64,000 nt of DNA from Levilactobacillus huananensis. GTDB taxonomy: Bacteria > Bacillota > Bacilli > Lactobacillales > Lactobacillaceae. The position numbers and the translations under genes were made by a program. Below the pieces are notes generated by a model. The model saw only the letters and a list, made by a program, of their open reading frames with translations, was not told the DNA's origin and ran no database searches. Positions 38,324 through 47,116 of the stretch are shown here, one piece after another (the stretch's first letter is position 1; every line of letters starts with the position of its first letter). The stretch covers positions 92,299-156,298 of the forward strand of contig NZ_RHOC01000005.1 in assembly GCF_003946145.1 (NCBI RefSeq). The letters run 5' to 3'.

Positions 38324-39592
38324 CTAAACATCCTTAGGCAAGACCAAATTGAGTACAATCCCTAAGACTGCCGCCACAGCCAGGCCAGAGAACTCGTACT
38401 GACCAACCTTGAGGTAGGCGTTCCCAATACCAATGACCAAAATGGCTGAAGCGATCATAAGATTACGTTTTTTATTAAAATCGACATGTTTTTCAATTAA
38501 GATCCGCAGGCCACTCGAGGCGATGACCCCGAATAGGAGAAAACTGATTCCCCCAATGACCGGGTTGGGAATACTTTCGATCAAGGCACTCAGCTTGCCA
38601 ACAAAACTGAAGATGATGGCAAACGATGCAGCACCAATTAGCACGTAAACACTGTGTACTCGAGTGATGGCGAGCACACCTACGTTTTCTCCGTAAGACG
38701 TCACAGGTGGCCCACCAACTAAACTGGCCACGATTGAAGCCAAGCCATCTCCAGCAAGCGTATGATGCAGGCCAGGATCCTTGAAGAAGTCGCGGTGCGT
38801 CAATTCATTGAGAACCGTGATATGCCCAATATGTTCCGTCATGGTCACAAAGGCAATTGGGGCTAAACTCAGGACGGCTCCCCAATAGAAATGTAGCGGG
38901 TAACTGACACCCGGAACCTCAAACTTTGGTAACTGGAACCAGGCAGCATCCATAACCGGTTGGAAATTAACCAGGCCAGCCATTACCGCAATGAGGTACC
39001 CTACCACGATTCCCAATAAAATTGGGACTAATGCTAGAAAACCCTTTAAGTAAAGGTTGAATCCCACGGTCAAGAGGAGTGTCGCCATCGCCACCGCAAA
39101 GAACTGCCAGTGATAAATTCCCTGACTGTCGACCGTCGCCTTTTGTGCGGCACTCCCTGCCAGAGAAAGTCCAATGACCATGACCATCGGCCCCACCACA
39201 ATTGGGGGCAGTGCCCGATTAATCCAATCCGATCCAATAAGGGCCACGAGTAGGGCTACAATCAGATAAACCAGGCCCACTGCCATGGTTCCTTGAGCGA
39301 TTCCAGGATAGCCGGTGGTCTTCATGAGGGCTATCATGGGCACAATAAATGAAAAACTCGACCCCATATAGGCAGGAATCTTGCCACGAGTAATCAGAAT
39401 GTACATCAGAGTCCCGACGCCGGAGCTAAAGAGTGCAATCCCCGGATTTAATCCTACCAAGATGGGAACCAATACGGTCGATCCAAACATCGAAAATAAG
39501 TGCTGTAACGATAAACCGAACCACTGACCCCAACTAGGGCGTTCCCAAATATCAATCAAGGCGTCCGGGTTGCGATAACGCTGTGTTGGCAT
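38324..39592 (-). CDS. pyrP: uracil permease (UraA/PyrP, NCS2 family)
   Basis: 422 residues, 14-helix proton symporter for uracil. LFSMFGSTVLVPILVGLNPGIALFSSGVGTLMYIL at the start and TSYGENVGVLAITRVHSV (NCS2 signature, conserved Glu and Asn) are present, plus the EHIGHITVLNE substrate motif. Monocistronic behind a PyrR-type attenuator, which agrees with a pyrimidine role and favours uracil over xanthine. Confidence 0.92.
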   Translation of the reverse strand: MPTQRYRNPDALIDIWERPSWGQWFGLSLQHLFSMFGSTVLVPILVGLNPGIALFSSGVGTLMYILITRGKIPAYMGSSFSFIVPMIALMKTTGYPGIAQGTMAVGLVYLIVALLVALIGSDWINRALPPIVVGPMVMVIGLSLAGSAAQKATVDSQGIYHWQFFAVAMATLLLTVGFNLYLKGFLALVPILLGIVVGYLIAVMAGLVNFQPVMDAAWFQLPKFEVPGVSYPLHFYWGAVLSLAPIAFVTMTEHIGHITVLNELTHRDFFKDPGLHHTLAGDGLASIVASLVGGPPVTSYGENVGVLAITRVHSVYVLIGAASFAIIFSFVGKLSALIESIPNPVIGGISFLLFGVIASSGLRILIEKHVDFNKKRNLMIASAILVIGIGNAYLKVGQYEFSGLAVAAVLGIVLNLVLPKDV

Positions 39593-39617
39593 GTTCCTGA
39601 CCCTCCAGTCTTATAAT

Positions 39618-39714
39618 AAAAAAATAGCGAACACGTTCCGTCAGGAAGCGCGTTCGCCAATTAGCCCGGCAATTATCACCAGGAATCGAACCCTTCACCG
39701 CCTCACGGGACGTT
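39618..39714 (-). promoter_or_regulatory. PyrR-binding attenuator of the uracil permease
   Basis: Minus-strand RNA at 39691-39714 reads CGTCCCGTGAGGCGGTGAAG, matching the PyrR loop consensus (UCCNGNGAGGYNNNKAAGG). About 35 nt later a terminator follows: stem GCGAACGCG.TTCC / GGAA.CGTGTTCGC (39627-39657) plus TATTTTTTT. Pyrimidine-loaded PyrR is expected to favour termination. Confidence 0.88.
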
Positions 39715-39737
39715 GTTAAAGGAACTAAATTTTTACT

Positions 39738-39767
39738 AGTATACTGGCTGAGAGGTCAGCGTGTCAA
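39738..39767 (-). promoter_or_regulatory. uracil permease promoter
   Basis: TTGACA - 18 bp - TATACT on the minus strand. Confidence 0.8.
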
Positions 39768-39810
39768 GACTTATTGGTTCACCCAATTATCTTCTAATTC
39801 AACAAGTCAA

Positions 39811-40209
39811 TTAGTCAGTGACCATCCGCCAATTACCTTCGCTGGCCTTGGAAATGTCATTCAAAAACTTCAGCACTCGTTTGGCCCGATCTGGCTTTTG
39901 CTGATGCAGGAGATTCAAGCCTTCTCCCGTAATCAGCGGGTCGCTTAACCGGAAGTCGCCATGACTAGCGTCCCCGGTCGCAAACGCCACGACCGTTTCC
40001 CCAGACTCGATCTGAGTCGTCAGAAAGAACATTGTGAAGTCATCGTCTTCCGTCATATAAGCTGGCATCGCCCAGATATCTGGGGCAATCTCCTGCATCT
40101 CACCGTCGAGAAACTTAAATTCCTTGTGATTGGCCTGTGTGACTGGTTCCTTGAGAACCAGCATCATCTGACCAAATTCGGCATCGCCGAGTTGAATATT
40201 AGCCTTCAT
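39811..40209 (-). CDS. protein of unknown function
   Basis: 132 residues, acidic, no signal peptide or membrane segment. A sheet-like central part (AMPAYMTEDDDFTMFFLTTQIESGETVVAFATG) and a C-terminal helix (RAKRVLKFLNDISKASEGN). Good ribosome binding site AAGGAG 9 nt before ATG. I do not recognise the family. It may share a transcript with the DUF1003 operon upstream or have its own weak promoter. Confidence 0.7.
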   Translation of the reverse strand: MKANIQLGDAEFGQMMLVLKEPVTQANHKEFKFLDGEMQEIAPDIWAMPAYMTEDDDFTMFFLTTQIESGETVVAFATGDASHGDFRLSDPLITGEGLNLLHQQKPDRAKRVLKFLNDISKASEGNWRMVTD

Positions 40210-40340
40210 CCGTTACAACTCCTTAAATAATCTATGAGGATCGTTAATAATAAAGTGACAATCAGTCATAAAGGCCCCCCCTCCCCGATTGCACAACCGG
40301 CGGAACGGCGGACCTTTATTTTAGACCTAACAAAGCCGCA

Positions 40341-40424
40341 TTAGTGGGCCAGTTTAACGGCCACGCGTTGGCCAAAAAACAGGCCAACAACAAACAATGC
40401 ACTAGCTGTGATCCACGTCTTCAT
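40341..40424 (-). CDS. 27-residue hydrophobic small protein (candidate)
   Basis: Too short for usual ORF lists. Begins MKTWITASALFVVGLFFGQR and ends AVKLAH, one membrane helix followed by a basic segment. Ribosome binding site GAAGGGAG is 7 nt before ATG. It overlaps the last 23 nt of the DUF1003 gene, so it would be translated from the same transcript. Could be a membrane microprotein; chance is possible at this length. Confidence 0.5.
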   Translation of the reverse strand: MKTWITASALFVVGLFFGQRVAVKLAH

Positions 40425-41178
40425 GGGACGACTCCCTTCGTGCAGTGGTCGACCCCATATGTTCTTGGGATCGAAGCTCACCTAATTCTTGGCGAATCTC
40501 ACCGAGAATTTCTAATTGAAACCGGGCAATCTCCATGGTATGGGGCACTTGATTCTGCGCCAAATGGTCCACCTTCGCATGGAGTAACCGGAGTTCATGT
40601 TCCGACTTCAAGTTTACGTGATAGTCATTTTCAGCCATCATGCGGTCTCGGTCAGCCGACCGATTTTGACTCATCATGATGATGGGGGCCTGAATGGCCG
40701 CCACACAACTAAGCACTAAATTTAACAGAATGAAGGGGTAGTTGTCAAAGTTGATACCAAATAAATGGAGCCCATTAACAAACATCCACGCCAGTAGCAC
40801 AAACATAAAAGCAAAAATAAAACCCCAGGAACCCCCAAAGTGAGCCACATCATCGGAAACCTTTTGCCCGAAGGTTAAGCTCTCCGTCAACGTTTCATTA
40901 ACATCGACAATATCATAATCGTCACTTTGTAACGCCTTGGTTAGCTTGTTATTAATTTTTTTCGTTTGCTTGAGATCGGCATTAATCATAGCATCGACAT
41001 GTTCCAGTCGATACTTCAACAGGTGATGACCACAGATATAGTCTCCAGGTTGTGATTGCGGAAACTCTCGTTTGATCCGATTTCTCAGGCCAGCGTCGAG
41101 TTCTGCCAATTGCAAGCTCGTTTCCAGCGAGACTGGTTCCCCATCCACCAGACAGGTTAGTTGATTGTCAGTTGTCAT
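40402..41178 (-). CDS. DUF1003 membrane protein
   Basis: 258 residues. A soluble N-terminal domain with CGHHLLKYRLEHVDAMI, a central DUF1003 part (VSDDVAHFGGSWGFIFAFMFVLLAWMFVN ... LLNLVLSCVAAIQAPIIMMSQNR) with two helices, and a C-terminal helical stretch. Function not established. Its ATG overlaps the stop of the upstream pseudouridine synthase gene (ATGA), so the genes are coupled. Confidence 0.85.
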   Translation of the reverse strand: MTTDNQLTCLVDGEPVSLETSLQLAELDAGLRNRIKREFPQSQPGDYICGHHLLKYRLEHVDAMINADLKQTKKINNKLTKALQSDDYDIVDVNETLTESLTFGQKVSDDVAHFGGSWGFIFAFMFVLLAWMFVNGLHLFGINFDNYPFILLNLVLSCVAAIQAPIIMMSQNRSADRDRMMAENDYHVNLKSEHELRLLHAKVDHLAQNQVPHTMEIARFQLEILGEIRQELGELRSQEHMGSTTARRESSHEDVDHS

Positions 41179-42068
41179 TTGGACTCACTCCTTAGTGCCG
41201 TCACTAATGCTTCCCAATCCGCTGGAAAGGGACTGGTAAACTTTCGGGGCTCCCCACTAAAGGGATCGGTAAAGGCCAGTAACCGCGCATGCAAGGCCTG
41301 CCGTGCAATTACCGAGTTGGTCGGACCAGCGTACAGGTCATCTCCAATCAAGGGATGTCCCATCGAAGCAAAGTGTGCACGAATCTGGTGTGTCCGGCCC
41401 GTATGTAATTGCACCTCGACCAATGTTGCGGTGGCAAAGCGCTCACGCACCCAGTACTCCGTTAAAGCTGGCTTTCCCTCTGGTGACACTATCTGATTAA
41501 AACCACCGGGATCGCTGGCTAGTGGGGCATCAATTGTGCCATGGTCATCTTTAACCTGGCCACTCACAATAGCAAAGTACCGTTTCTGCAAGCGTTTATC
41601 TGCCTGCATCTGACTGGCAAGACTGTTGGCTAATCGATGTCGAGCCACCCAGACCACCCCACTTGTGAAGCGATCTAGTCGCGTCAAGATATGGGGTACC
41701 TGATTTTCGGCATTGATTGCCTGCCAATGTCCCTTAATACGGTTCACCAAGGTGTCCGTTCGGTTAGCAGGACCGGGAACGACGTTGAGTCCCGCTGGTT
41801 TGTCCACCAAGAGCCAGTCACGATTCTCAAAGAGAACCGTGATCGGAACGTCACTGGTAGCCACACTATCGTCAGCGACCTCGGGTGGCAAGTCCACCTG
41901 AACTGTGTCCCCAACCAGAAGGTCGACGGCTGGACTGGTCTTCTTCCCATTAACCCGAATAATCCCTTGTGCCTTCAGATCACTATATACACGGTGACTG
42001 ATGCCTTGTTGATTCAAAAATTTTTTCATACTGGCTACGGGTGCTTGCACCCGCCAAGAAAGTTCCAT
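41175..42068 (-). CDS. RluA/RluD family pseudouridine synthase
   Basis: 297 residues. S4-like N-terminal domain (FLNQQGISHRVYSDLKAQGIIRVNGKKTSPAVDLLVGDTV), then the catalytic region with RLDRFTSGVVWVA (catalytic aspartate), ALTEYWVRERF and HTGRTHQIRAHFASMGHPLIGDDLYAG, the RluA signature. Modifies uridines in rRNA or tRNA; exact site not readable. In operon after a GcvH-like gene and before DUF1003. Confidence 0.93.
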   Translation of the reverse strand: MELSWRVQAPVASMKKFLNQQGISHRVYSDLKAQGIIRVNGKKTSPAVDLLVGDTVQVDLPPEVADDSVATSDVPITVLFENRDWLLVDKPAGLNVVPGPANRTDTLVNRIKGHWQAINAENQVPHILTRLDRFTSGVVWVARHRLANSLASQMQADKRLQKRYFAIVSGQVKDDHGTIDAPLASDPGGFNQIVSPEGKPALTEYWVRERFATATLVEVQLHTGRTHQIRAHFASMGHPLIGDDLYAGPTNSVIARQALHARLLAFTDPFSGEPRKFTSPFPADWEALVTALRSESK

Positions 42069-42086
42069 CGTTTGTTTGCCCCCTAC

Positions 42087-42404
42087 CTAGTCATCGACGA
42101 CGTCAAACAGCCAATCACGTTCATCATTGCGGTGATCCAACCACTCAGGATGATCCACCAATCCGGTATTGATCCGAACAATTCGTCCAGCAAAAGGCGT
42201 CCGGAGTACGAGGCTATCTTTAGCCCCCATGACCGTCATGAATGGTGTCCCCAGTTCTAAGTTACCCGACTTAACCAACCACTTAACTTGCGTGACCGGT
42301 CCCAAGAGTTCCCGGCCATCGTCGGCAAAACCAATGCGAATAACCCCTGCCTCTTGCGGTGCTAACCACAAGGCGCTGGCGCTCAATTCAGGTTTGTCAA
42401 TCAT
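42087..42404 (-). CDS. GcvH-like lipoyl domain protein
   Basis: 105 residues from ATG at 42404 (GGGGGGGAC upstream); 12 extra codons precede it but lack a site. VMGAKDSLVLRTPFAGRIVRINTGL aligns with the GcvH lipoylation strand, with the lysine in the modified position. No gcvT, gcvP or lipoate ligase is nearby, so it may be a lipoyl carrier or relay protein rather than part of glycine cleavage. First gene of the RluA-DUF1003 operon. Confidence 0.72.
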   Translation of the reverse strand: MIDKPELSASALWLAPQEAGVIRIGFADDGRELLGPVTQVKWLVKSGNLELGTPFMTVMGAKDSLVLRTPFAGRIVRINTGLVDHPEWLDHRNDERDWLFDVVDD

Positions 42405-42539
42405 TCCTGTCCCCCCCTCACCTTTCGTCCGACTTCTCATTAAAGTTCATTTTAACATAGCCCCATAATCCACGGGAATTATTTACCACCTCTTAGCCTA
42501 AAATGGGTATAATAGGAGCAATAAGGGGGTGTGGACACC

Positions 42540-42725
42540 ATGGTGATGTCACACAATAGTCTCACGGGGGCGCTGATTTTTATTACTGGCGTATTTCTTT
42601 TGATTTTTATCGCGATCAAACTCTATCCAGCTATGAAGAAAGACCATGATGCAACCGTACTTATCGCCATTTTTTCAGTTATTGGCGTTGCACTAGTTGG
42701 CATGGGCGGTTGGCTCTGTCTCTAG
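42540..42725 (+). CDS. small two-helix membrane protein
   Basis: 61 residues from ATG at 42540, about 10 nt after AAGGGGG; an in-frame GTG at 42531 is too close to that site. Two hydrophobic helices (ALIFITGVFLLIFIAIKL and VLIAIFSVIGVALVGMGG) joined by a charged turn KKDHDAT. Perfect TATAAT lies about 30 nt upstream. Followed by a good terminator, so it is a free-standing gene. Unknown function. Confidence 0.72.
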   Translation: MVMSHNSLTGALIFITGVFLLIFIAIKLYPAMKKDHDATVLIAIFSVIGVALVGMGGWLCL

Positions 42726-42738
42726 ACGATGATTTACG

Positions 42739-42785
42739 AAAGGTCCCAGCACAACGACGCTTTGTCGTTGCGTTGGGACCTTTTT
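42739..42785 (+). terminator. intrinsic terminator of the small membrane protein gene
   Basis: Long stem AAAGGTCCCA.C.CAACGACG / TCGTTGCGTTGGGACCTTT, then TTC. T-run short, but the stem is very stable. Confidence 0.85.
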
Positions 42786-42862
42786 CATGGCGTGATTTAT
42801 TCCAACTACTGCTCTGCAACCGTGTGTTTAACAACCACGAGATCACTTATCGGCAGACACGA

Positions 42863-44644
42863 TTAGCCATTCTTAACCGCCAGAAATCCCCGAATCTCAT
42901 TCATAAATTGTTTACCATACTTGGCTAACTTGCTTTGGCCCACACCCTTAACTGCGAGAAAGGCCTCATCCGTCTGAGGTTGATCCGCACACATCGCGCG
43001 TAACGCCTTATCCGAAAAAATGACAAATGGCGGAACATGTTGTTGTTCAGCTAACGTATGCCGTAAACCACGTAACCGTTGGAAAAGTTCGTCATCCACA
43101 GGAGCCAGTCTTTTCGCCTGACGTGCCATCTTGCGGTAGACCTGGGTCTCACCACGCAAAACTTCGCCACCTTGTTCGGTGACCTGAAGAATCGGATATT
43201 GACCGCCAACGGCGTTGAGATACCCGGTCGCCGTTAGAAAATCAATCAGCTCGCTGACTGTTTTCTGGCGTTCAGAGGCCATGATGCCATAGGTTGTCAC
43301 CTCTTCCAGATGATTCTCGCGAATTCGCTGGTTGTTGGAGCCCGTCAGAACCTGGGCCACGATACTCTTGCCATAACGTGAGCGAAGCCGAATCACGCAC
43401 GACAATACCTTTTGAGCATCCAATGTGATATCCTGCTGCTCCCGGTCGTCACGACAATTACTACAACGGCCACACGGCTTGGACTTTTCCCCGAAATAAG
43501 CCAGGATAAACTGTTGGAGACAATCTTCGGTATTGGCATATTGACTCATCACCTGAAGTTTCTGATACTCTCGTTGCTTATGAGCATCATCCCGTTCAGA
43601 CTGGTCGATGAAAAAGTGTTGAATCTGCAGATCTTGAGTCCGGAAGAGCAAGATTGCCTCGCTAGGCAACCCGTCTCGTCCCGCACGACCGGCCTCTTGA
43701 TAATAGGCCTCCAGAGTTCCCGGAACCTGGGCATGAATGACGAAACGGACGTTACTCTTATCGATTCCCATCCCAAAGGCATTCGTAGCGACCATCACTT
43801 GAATTCGATCGTAGAGAAAGTCCTCTTGGTTTTGACGGCGGACGTCATCATCGAGACCAGCATGGTAAGCCGCCGCCTTGATATGATGCCGGTCTAACAT
43901 CGCGGTTAATCGGGTAACTTCCTTACGGGTACTGGCATAAATAATGCCAGTTTCCCCTTCATTTACTTTCAAATAATCTAAAATATAACGATCCGTATCT
44001 TGATCCTTAACCACGGTTAAATCTAGATTATCCCGAGCAAAACCGGTGTTTACTTCATTTTGTGGATCAATCTTGAGCTGTTGACAGATGTCTGCTGCCA
44101 CTTGAGTTGTGGCCGTCGCCGTGAGGGCCAGCACCTGCGGCTGTGTTGGAAGTTGCTCAATAGCCGTGCTCAGTGCCAAGTAACTGGGCCGAAAGTCATG
44201 GCCCCACTGCGAAATACAGTGCGCCTCATCCACCGCTAGCAGGTCGACAGGTAATTGCCCCAATGCCGCCAAGAAGGCCGCAGAGTCGAGTCGTTCGGGT
44301 GCCACATAAAGTAGCTTGTAATCCCCACGATGGAGTGCTACCAGCCGGTCTTGAATCTCCGGCCATTCCAATGAACTGTTAATAAAGGTTGCAGGCACCC
44401 CACTGTCATTTAAGGCATCTACTTGATCCTTCATCAGTGAGATCAAAGGCGAAACAACTACGGTAATCCCATTGAAAAGCAACGCTGGAATCTGGTAACA
44501 AAGCGACTTTCCTCCACCGGTAGGCATGATCGCCAGACTGCTCTCACCTGAAAGGACATGCTCAATCACGGCCTGTTGCCCCGGCCGGAAGGTATCGTAC
44601 CCGAAGGTCGTTTTTAAAATTTTTTGTGCAGCCGTTAAGTCCAT
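42863..44644 (-). CDS. recQ: ATP-dependent DNA helicase RecQ
   Basis: 593 residues from ATG at 44644 (AAAGGAG 9 nt upstream). Superfamily 2 helicase acting at forks and in recombination. Walker A MPTGGGKSLC, DEAH box VDEAHCISQWGHDFR (aromatic-rich loop), motifs V-VI MGIDKSNVRFVIH and QEAGRAGRDG. RQC zinc site CGRCSNCRD and a C-terminal HRDC domain (LFQRLRGLRHTLAEQQ ... FLAVKGVGQSKLAKYG) are intact. Full length. Confidence 0.96.
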   Translation of the reverse strand: MDLTAAQKILKTTFGYDTFRPGQQAVIEHVLSGESSLAIMPTGGGKSLCYQIPALLFNGITVVVSPLISLMKDQVDALNDSGVPATFINSSLEWPEIQDRLVALHRGDYKLLYVAPERLDSAAFLAALGQLPVDLLAVDEAHCISQWGHDFRPSYLALSTAIEQLPTQPQVLALTATATTQVAADICQQLKIDPQNEVNTGFARDNLDLTVVKDQDTDRYILDYLKVNEGETGIIYASTRKEVTRLTAMLDRHHIKAAAYHAGLDDDVRRQNQEDFLYDRIQVMVATNAFGMGIDKSNVRFVIHAQVPGTLEAYYQEAGRAGRDGLPSEAILLFRTQDLQIQHFFIDQSERDDAHKQREYQKLQVMSQYANTEDCLQQFILAYFGEKSKPCGRCSNCRDDREQQDITLDAQKVLSCVIRLRSRYGKSIVAQVLTGSNNQRIRENHLEEVTTYGIMASERQKTVSELIDFLTATGYLNAVGGQYPILQVTEQGGEVLRGETQVYRKMARQAKRLAPVDDELFQRLRGLRHTLAEQQHVPPFVIFSDKALRAMCADQPQTDEAFLAVKGVGQSKLAKYGKQFMNEIRGFLAVKNG

Positions 44645-44736
44645 CAATGCTTACTCCTTTTAGTCACTGGTCCCATTTTACTGGCAATTGGTCGGCCTGA
44701 CAACTCATGAATTTATTCGGTAAACGGCAAAGATGG

Positions 44737-44765
44737 TTGACAGCTAAGATCAATTCGCCTATAGT
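44737..44765 (+). promoter_or_regulatory. promoter of the OhrR-like gene
   Basis: TTGACA - 17 bp - TATAGT, 50 bp before the gene. Confidence 0.8.
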
Positions 44766-44769
44766 AAAC

Positions 44770-44788
44770 TAAATTGCGCACAATTAAA
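44770..44788 (+). promoter_or_regulatory. putative MarR/OhrR operator
   Basis: TAAATTGCGCACAATTAAA, palindromic AATTG-CGCA-CAATT, just downstream of the -10. OhrR boxes are AT-rich palindromes of this type, so autoregulation is likely. Confidence 0.6.
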
Positions 44789-44815
44789 CAGTGAAAATAT
44801 CAGGAGGAACCAGGT

Positions 44816-45280
44816 ATGAATGTGTCAGATCAGTCGTTGGCCAATCAGCTTTGCTTTGCGCTCTATCGTGCCAGTCGTCTCTATATCAAGCTCTATCAGC
44901 AAGCCCTCCAGCCATTTGCATTGACCTATCCGCAGTACCTGGTTCTTCGAATGTTGTGGGAAGCCGATCATCAGCCGCTCCACACATTGGGCACCCAACT
45001 CGACTTTGGCAGTAATACACTGACGCCGCTTCTACGCCGGATGGAACAGCGCGGCTGGATTCAGCGGCGTCCAGTAGCTACCGACCGTCGTCAACTGATC
45101 ATTCACCTCACTGATCAGGGACGCCAGGCCCAAATTCCCGTCAGCCAAGCTATCCAGCAACTGACCTCTCAACAACAACTCTCACCGACTGAGGGACAAC
45201 TCGCTTTGGTAGAAAATCAAGCCATTATCGCCGATCTACAACACCTGCTGGCTCATCAGTCGTTCATTAAGGAAAAATGA
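44816..45280 (+). CDS. ohrR: MarR family regulator, OhrR-like organic peroxide sensor
   Basis: 154 residues. The start ANQLCFALYRASRLYIKLYQQALQPFALTYPQYLVLRMLWE is very like Bacillus OhrR, including the peroxide-sensing cysteine (Cys13) next to FALY and the conserved tyrosines. Winged helix LGTQLDFGSNTLTPLLRRMEQRGWIQRRPV. No ohr peroxidase is adjacent, which is unusual, so it may act elsewhere or on itself. CAGGAGG precedes ATG. Confidence 0.82.
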   Translation: MNVSDQSLANQLCFALYRASRLYIKLYQQALQPFALTYPQYLVLRMLWEADHQPLHTLGTQLDFGSNTLTPLLRRMEQRGWIQRRPVATDRRQLIIHLTDQGRQAQIPVSQAIQQLTSQQQLSPTEGQLALVENQAIIADLQHLLAHQSFIKEK

Positions 45281-45288
45281 GAAACCAC

Positions 45289-45318
45289 TTCAATTCCCCT
45301 AGTTATCAATGCTATAAT
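45289..45318 (+). promoter_or_regulatory. promoter of the dipeptidase gene
   Basis: TTCAAT - 18 bp - TATAAT. Perfect -10. Confidence 0.6.
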
Positions 45319-45343
45319 ATTGATCAAAAGGAGTGCTGCATTC

Positions 45344-46750
45344 ATGGAAAAAAGAATAAAAGGCTCATGTACAACGATTTTAGTCGGTAAAAAGGCTTCA
45401 CTAGATGGTTCCACTATCATTTCACGGAACGATGACGGTCACGAGGCGCTTGATCCAGAACGCTTTGTTGTCGTTAATCCTAGTGACCAACCTACCAATT
45501 ACAAAGCGGTTATCAGCGGTGTTGAAGTTAAATTACCCGATAACCCAATGCGTTACACCTCTATTCCTAACTCGATTCTGACTAATGGTATCTGGCCAGC
45601 AGCCGGTATCAACAGTGAGAATGTGGCCATGTCCGCAACTGAAACTATTACCACGAATTCCCGTATCTTAGGGATTGACCCTTACGTTGCCGGTGGTATT
45701 GGTGAAGAAGACCTCGTTACCTTGGTCCTGCCTTACATTCACAGCGCCCGCGAAGGTGTTGAACGTCTAGGCAGCTTGTTAAAGGAATACGGGACCTACG
45801 AACCAAACGGAATCGCCTTCTCCGACCATGACGAAATCTGGTGGTTAGAAACCATCGGTGGTCATCACTGGGCCGCTAAACGCATCCCTGATGACGCTTA
45901 CGTGGTTGCCCCTAACCGGATGAACATCGACGACTTTGACTTTGCAGCCGATGACACGCTGGCTTCTGACGATTTGGAAGACCTGATCGCCAAATACCAA
46001 TTGAACCCTGACTTTAAGGGCGTTAACCTGCGTCACATCTTTGGGAGTGCTTCTACCAAGGATACGGTTTACAATAACCCCCGTGCTTGGTTCGGTCAAA
46101 AGGTCTTCAACCCAGAAATTGAACAAGATCCACAAGGCCAAGATTTACCATTTATCTGCCATGCTAACCGTAAAATTTCTATTGAAGACGTGAAATTCGT
46201 TCTGAGTTCTCACTACGAAAACACGAAGTATGATGTTTATGGTCACGGTTCCGAAGATGACAAGAAGCTCTTCCGTCCAATCGGAATCAACCGGAACCAC
46301 GACGTTCACATCTTACAAATCCGAAACAACGTCCCCGAAAGCATCGCCGGGATTCACTGGTTGGCCTTCGGTGCCAACACGTTCAACACGGTTGTACCTT
46401 TCTATGCTAATGTTGACGATACGCCAGCCGTCTACAAGGATGCCGATGGTACCTTCAACATGAACCACATGTACTGGCTCAGCTGTACCGTTGCTCTTCT
46501 GGGAGACACCGACTACGACCTGTACGTCGACTTCCGGAACACGTATGCATTGCAAGCAATGTCAGCCTACCGTGAAATCCAACATGCCACTGATGCTGCC
46601 ATCCAAGATGGCGCCGACGTGAAGTCCACGTTGCTGGATGCCAACGAAAAACTGTCAAACGAATCCTTCACTCGGACCACGAAGTTATTGGGTGATATGG
46701 TCACCTTTGGTTCTGAACACATGAAGCTTCGTTACAACTTGAATGACTAA
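45344..46750 (+). CDS. pepD: C69 family dipeptidase (PepD)
   Basis: 468 residues from ATG at 45344 (AAAGGAG 10 nt upstream). N-terminal nucleophile hydrolase; [26 protein letters not shown] has the catalytic cysteine at position 9 after a short propeptide, as in Lactobacillus PepD. Cleaves dipeptides in the cytoplasm after peptide uptake. Normal length, monocistronic. An upstream in-frame start is ruled out because it overlaps the promoter -10. Confidence 0.93.
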   Translation: MEKRIKGSCTTILVGKKASLDGSTIISRNDDGHEALDPERFVVVNPSDQPTNYKAVISGVEVKLPDNPMRYTSIPNSILTNGIWPAAGINSENVAMSATETITTNSRILGIDPYVAGGIGEEDLVTLVLPYIHSAREGVERLGSLLKEYGTYEPNGIAFSDHDEIWWLETIGGHHWAAKRIPDDAYVVAPNRMNIDDFDFAADDTLASDDLEDLIAKYQLNPDFKGVNLRHIFGSASTKDTVYNNPRAWFGQKVFNPEIEQDPQGQDLPFICHANRKISIEDVKFVLSSHYENTKYDVYGHGSEDDKKLFRPIGINRNHDVHILQIRNNVPESIAGIHWLAFGANTFNTVVPFYANVDDTPAVYKDADGTFNMNHMYWLSCTVALLGDTDYDLYVDFRNTYALQAMSAYREIQHATDAAIQDGADVKSTLLDANEKLSNESFTRTTKLLGDMVTFGSEHMKLRYNLND

Positions 46751-46766
46751 TTGAGACTGACTCATG

Positions 46767-46799
46767 GCTCGTTTCCCCTCTTGGGAAACGGGCTTTTTT
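46767..46799 (+). terminator. intrinsic terminator of pepD
   Basis: 11-bp stem GCTCGTTTCCC / GGGAAACGGGC with loop CTCTT, followed by TTTTTT. Confidence 0.93.
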
Positions 46800-46947
46800 A
46801 ATTTTCTCGGCTCCAGTTGTTATCTCGTAAGCGCGTGCGAAAGGCCTCTATGGCCCAAGTCACCCGGGCTTCATTGGTTAAGGCAAGCGGTGGTGTCGGC
46901 AGATCTTGAACCCTTGAGATGGGTGAAGCGGATGGTTGGGTCGTCAT
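46798..46947 (-). CDS. 49-residue protein of unknown function
   Basis: From ATG at 46947, with AGGAGG 7 nt upstream; a longer frame to 47073 has no site. Proline-rich N-terminal half (MTTQPSASPISRVQDLPTPP), then a helix with R/E/N (NEARVTWAIEAFRTRLRDNN). A TATACT -10 lies around 46982-46987. Converges on pepD: the stop codon touches its terminator T-run. I do not recognise it. Confidence 0.6.
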   Translation of the reverse strand: MTTQPSASPISRVQDLPTPPLALTNEARVTWAIEAFRTRLRDNNWSREN

Positions 46948-47079
46948 GGAATGCCTCCTAACGGCTAATTCAATCTTTCTTGCTAGTATAACTACCTTAG
47001 CCCATAGCCGTATAGACCGAAACGTAAACTCCCTACAAATCACCCAATGGAACCGGAACCAAAGCTGATTCACCGGATC

Positions 47080-47104
47080 AAAAAAAAACTCGGAAATTTC
47101 CGAG
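47080..47104 (-). terminator. intrinsic terminator of the NlpC/P60-like gene
   Basis: Perfect palindrome CTCGGAAATTTCCGAG followed by TTTTTTTTT on the minus strand. Confidence 0.9.
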
Positions 47105-47116
47105 CCATCAGCTAGA

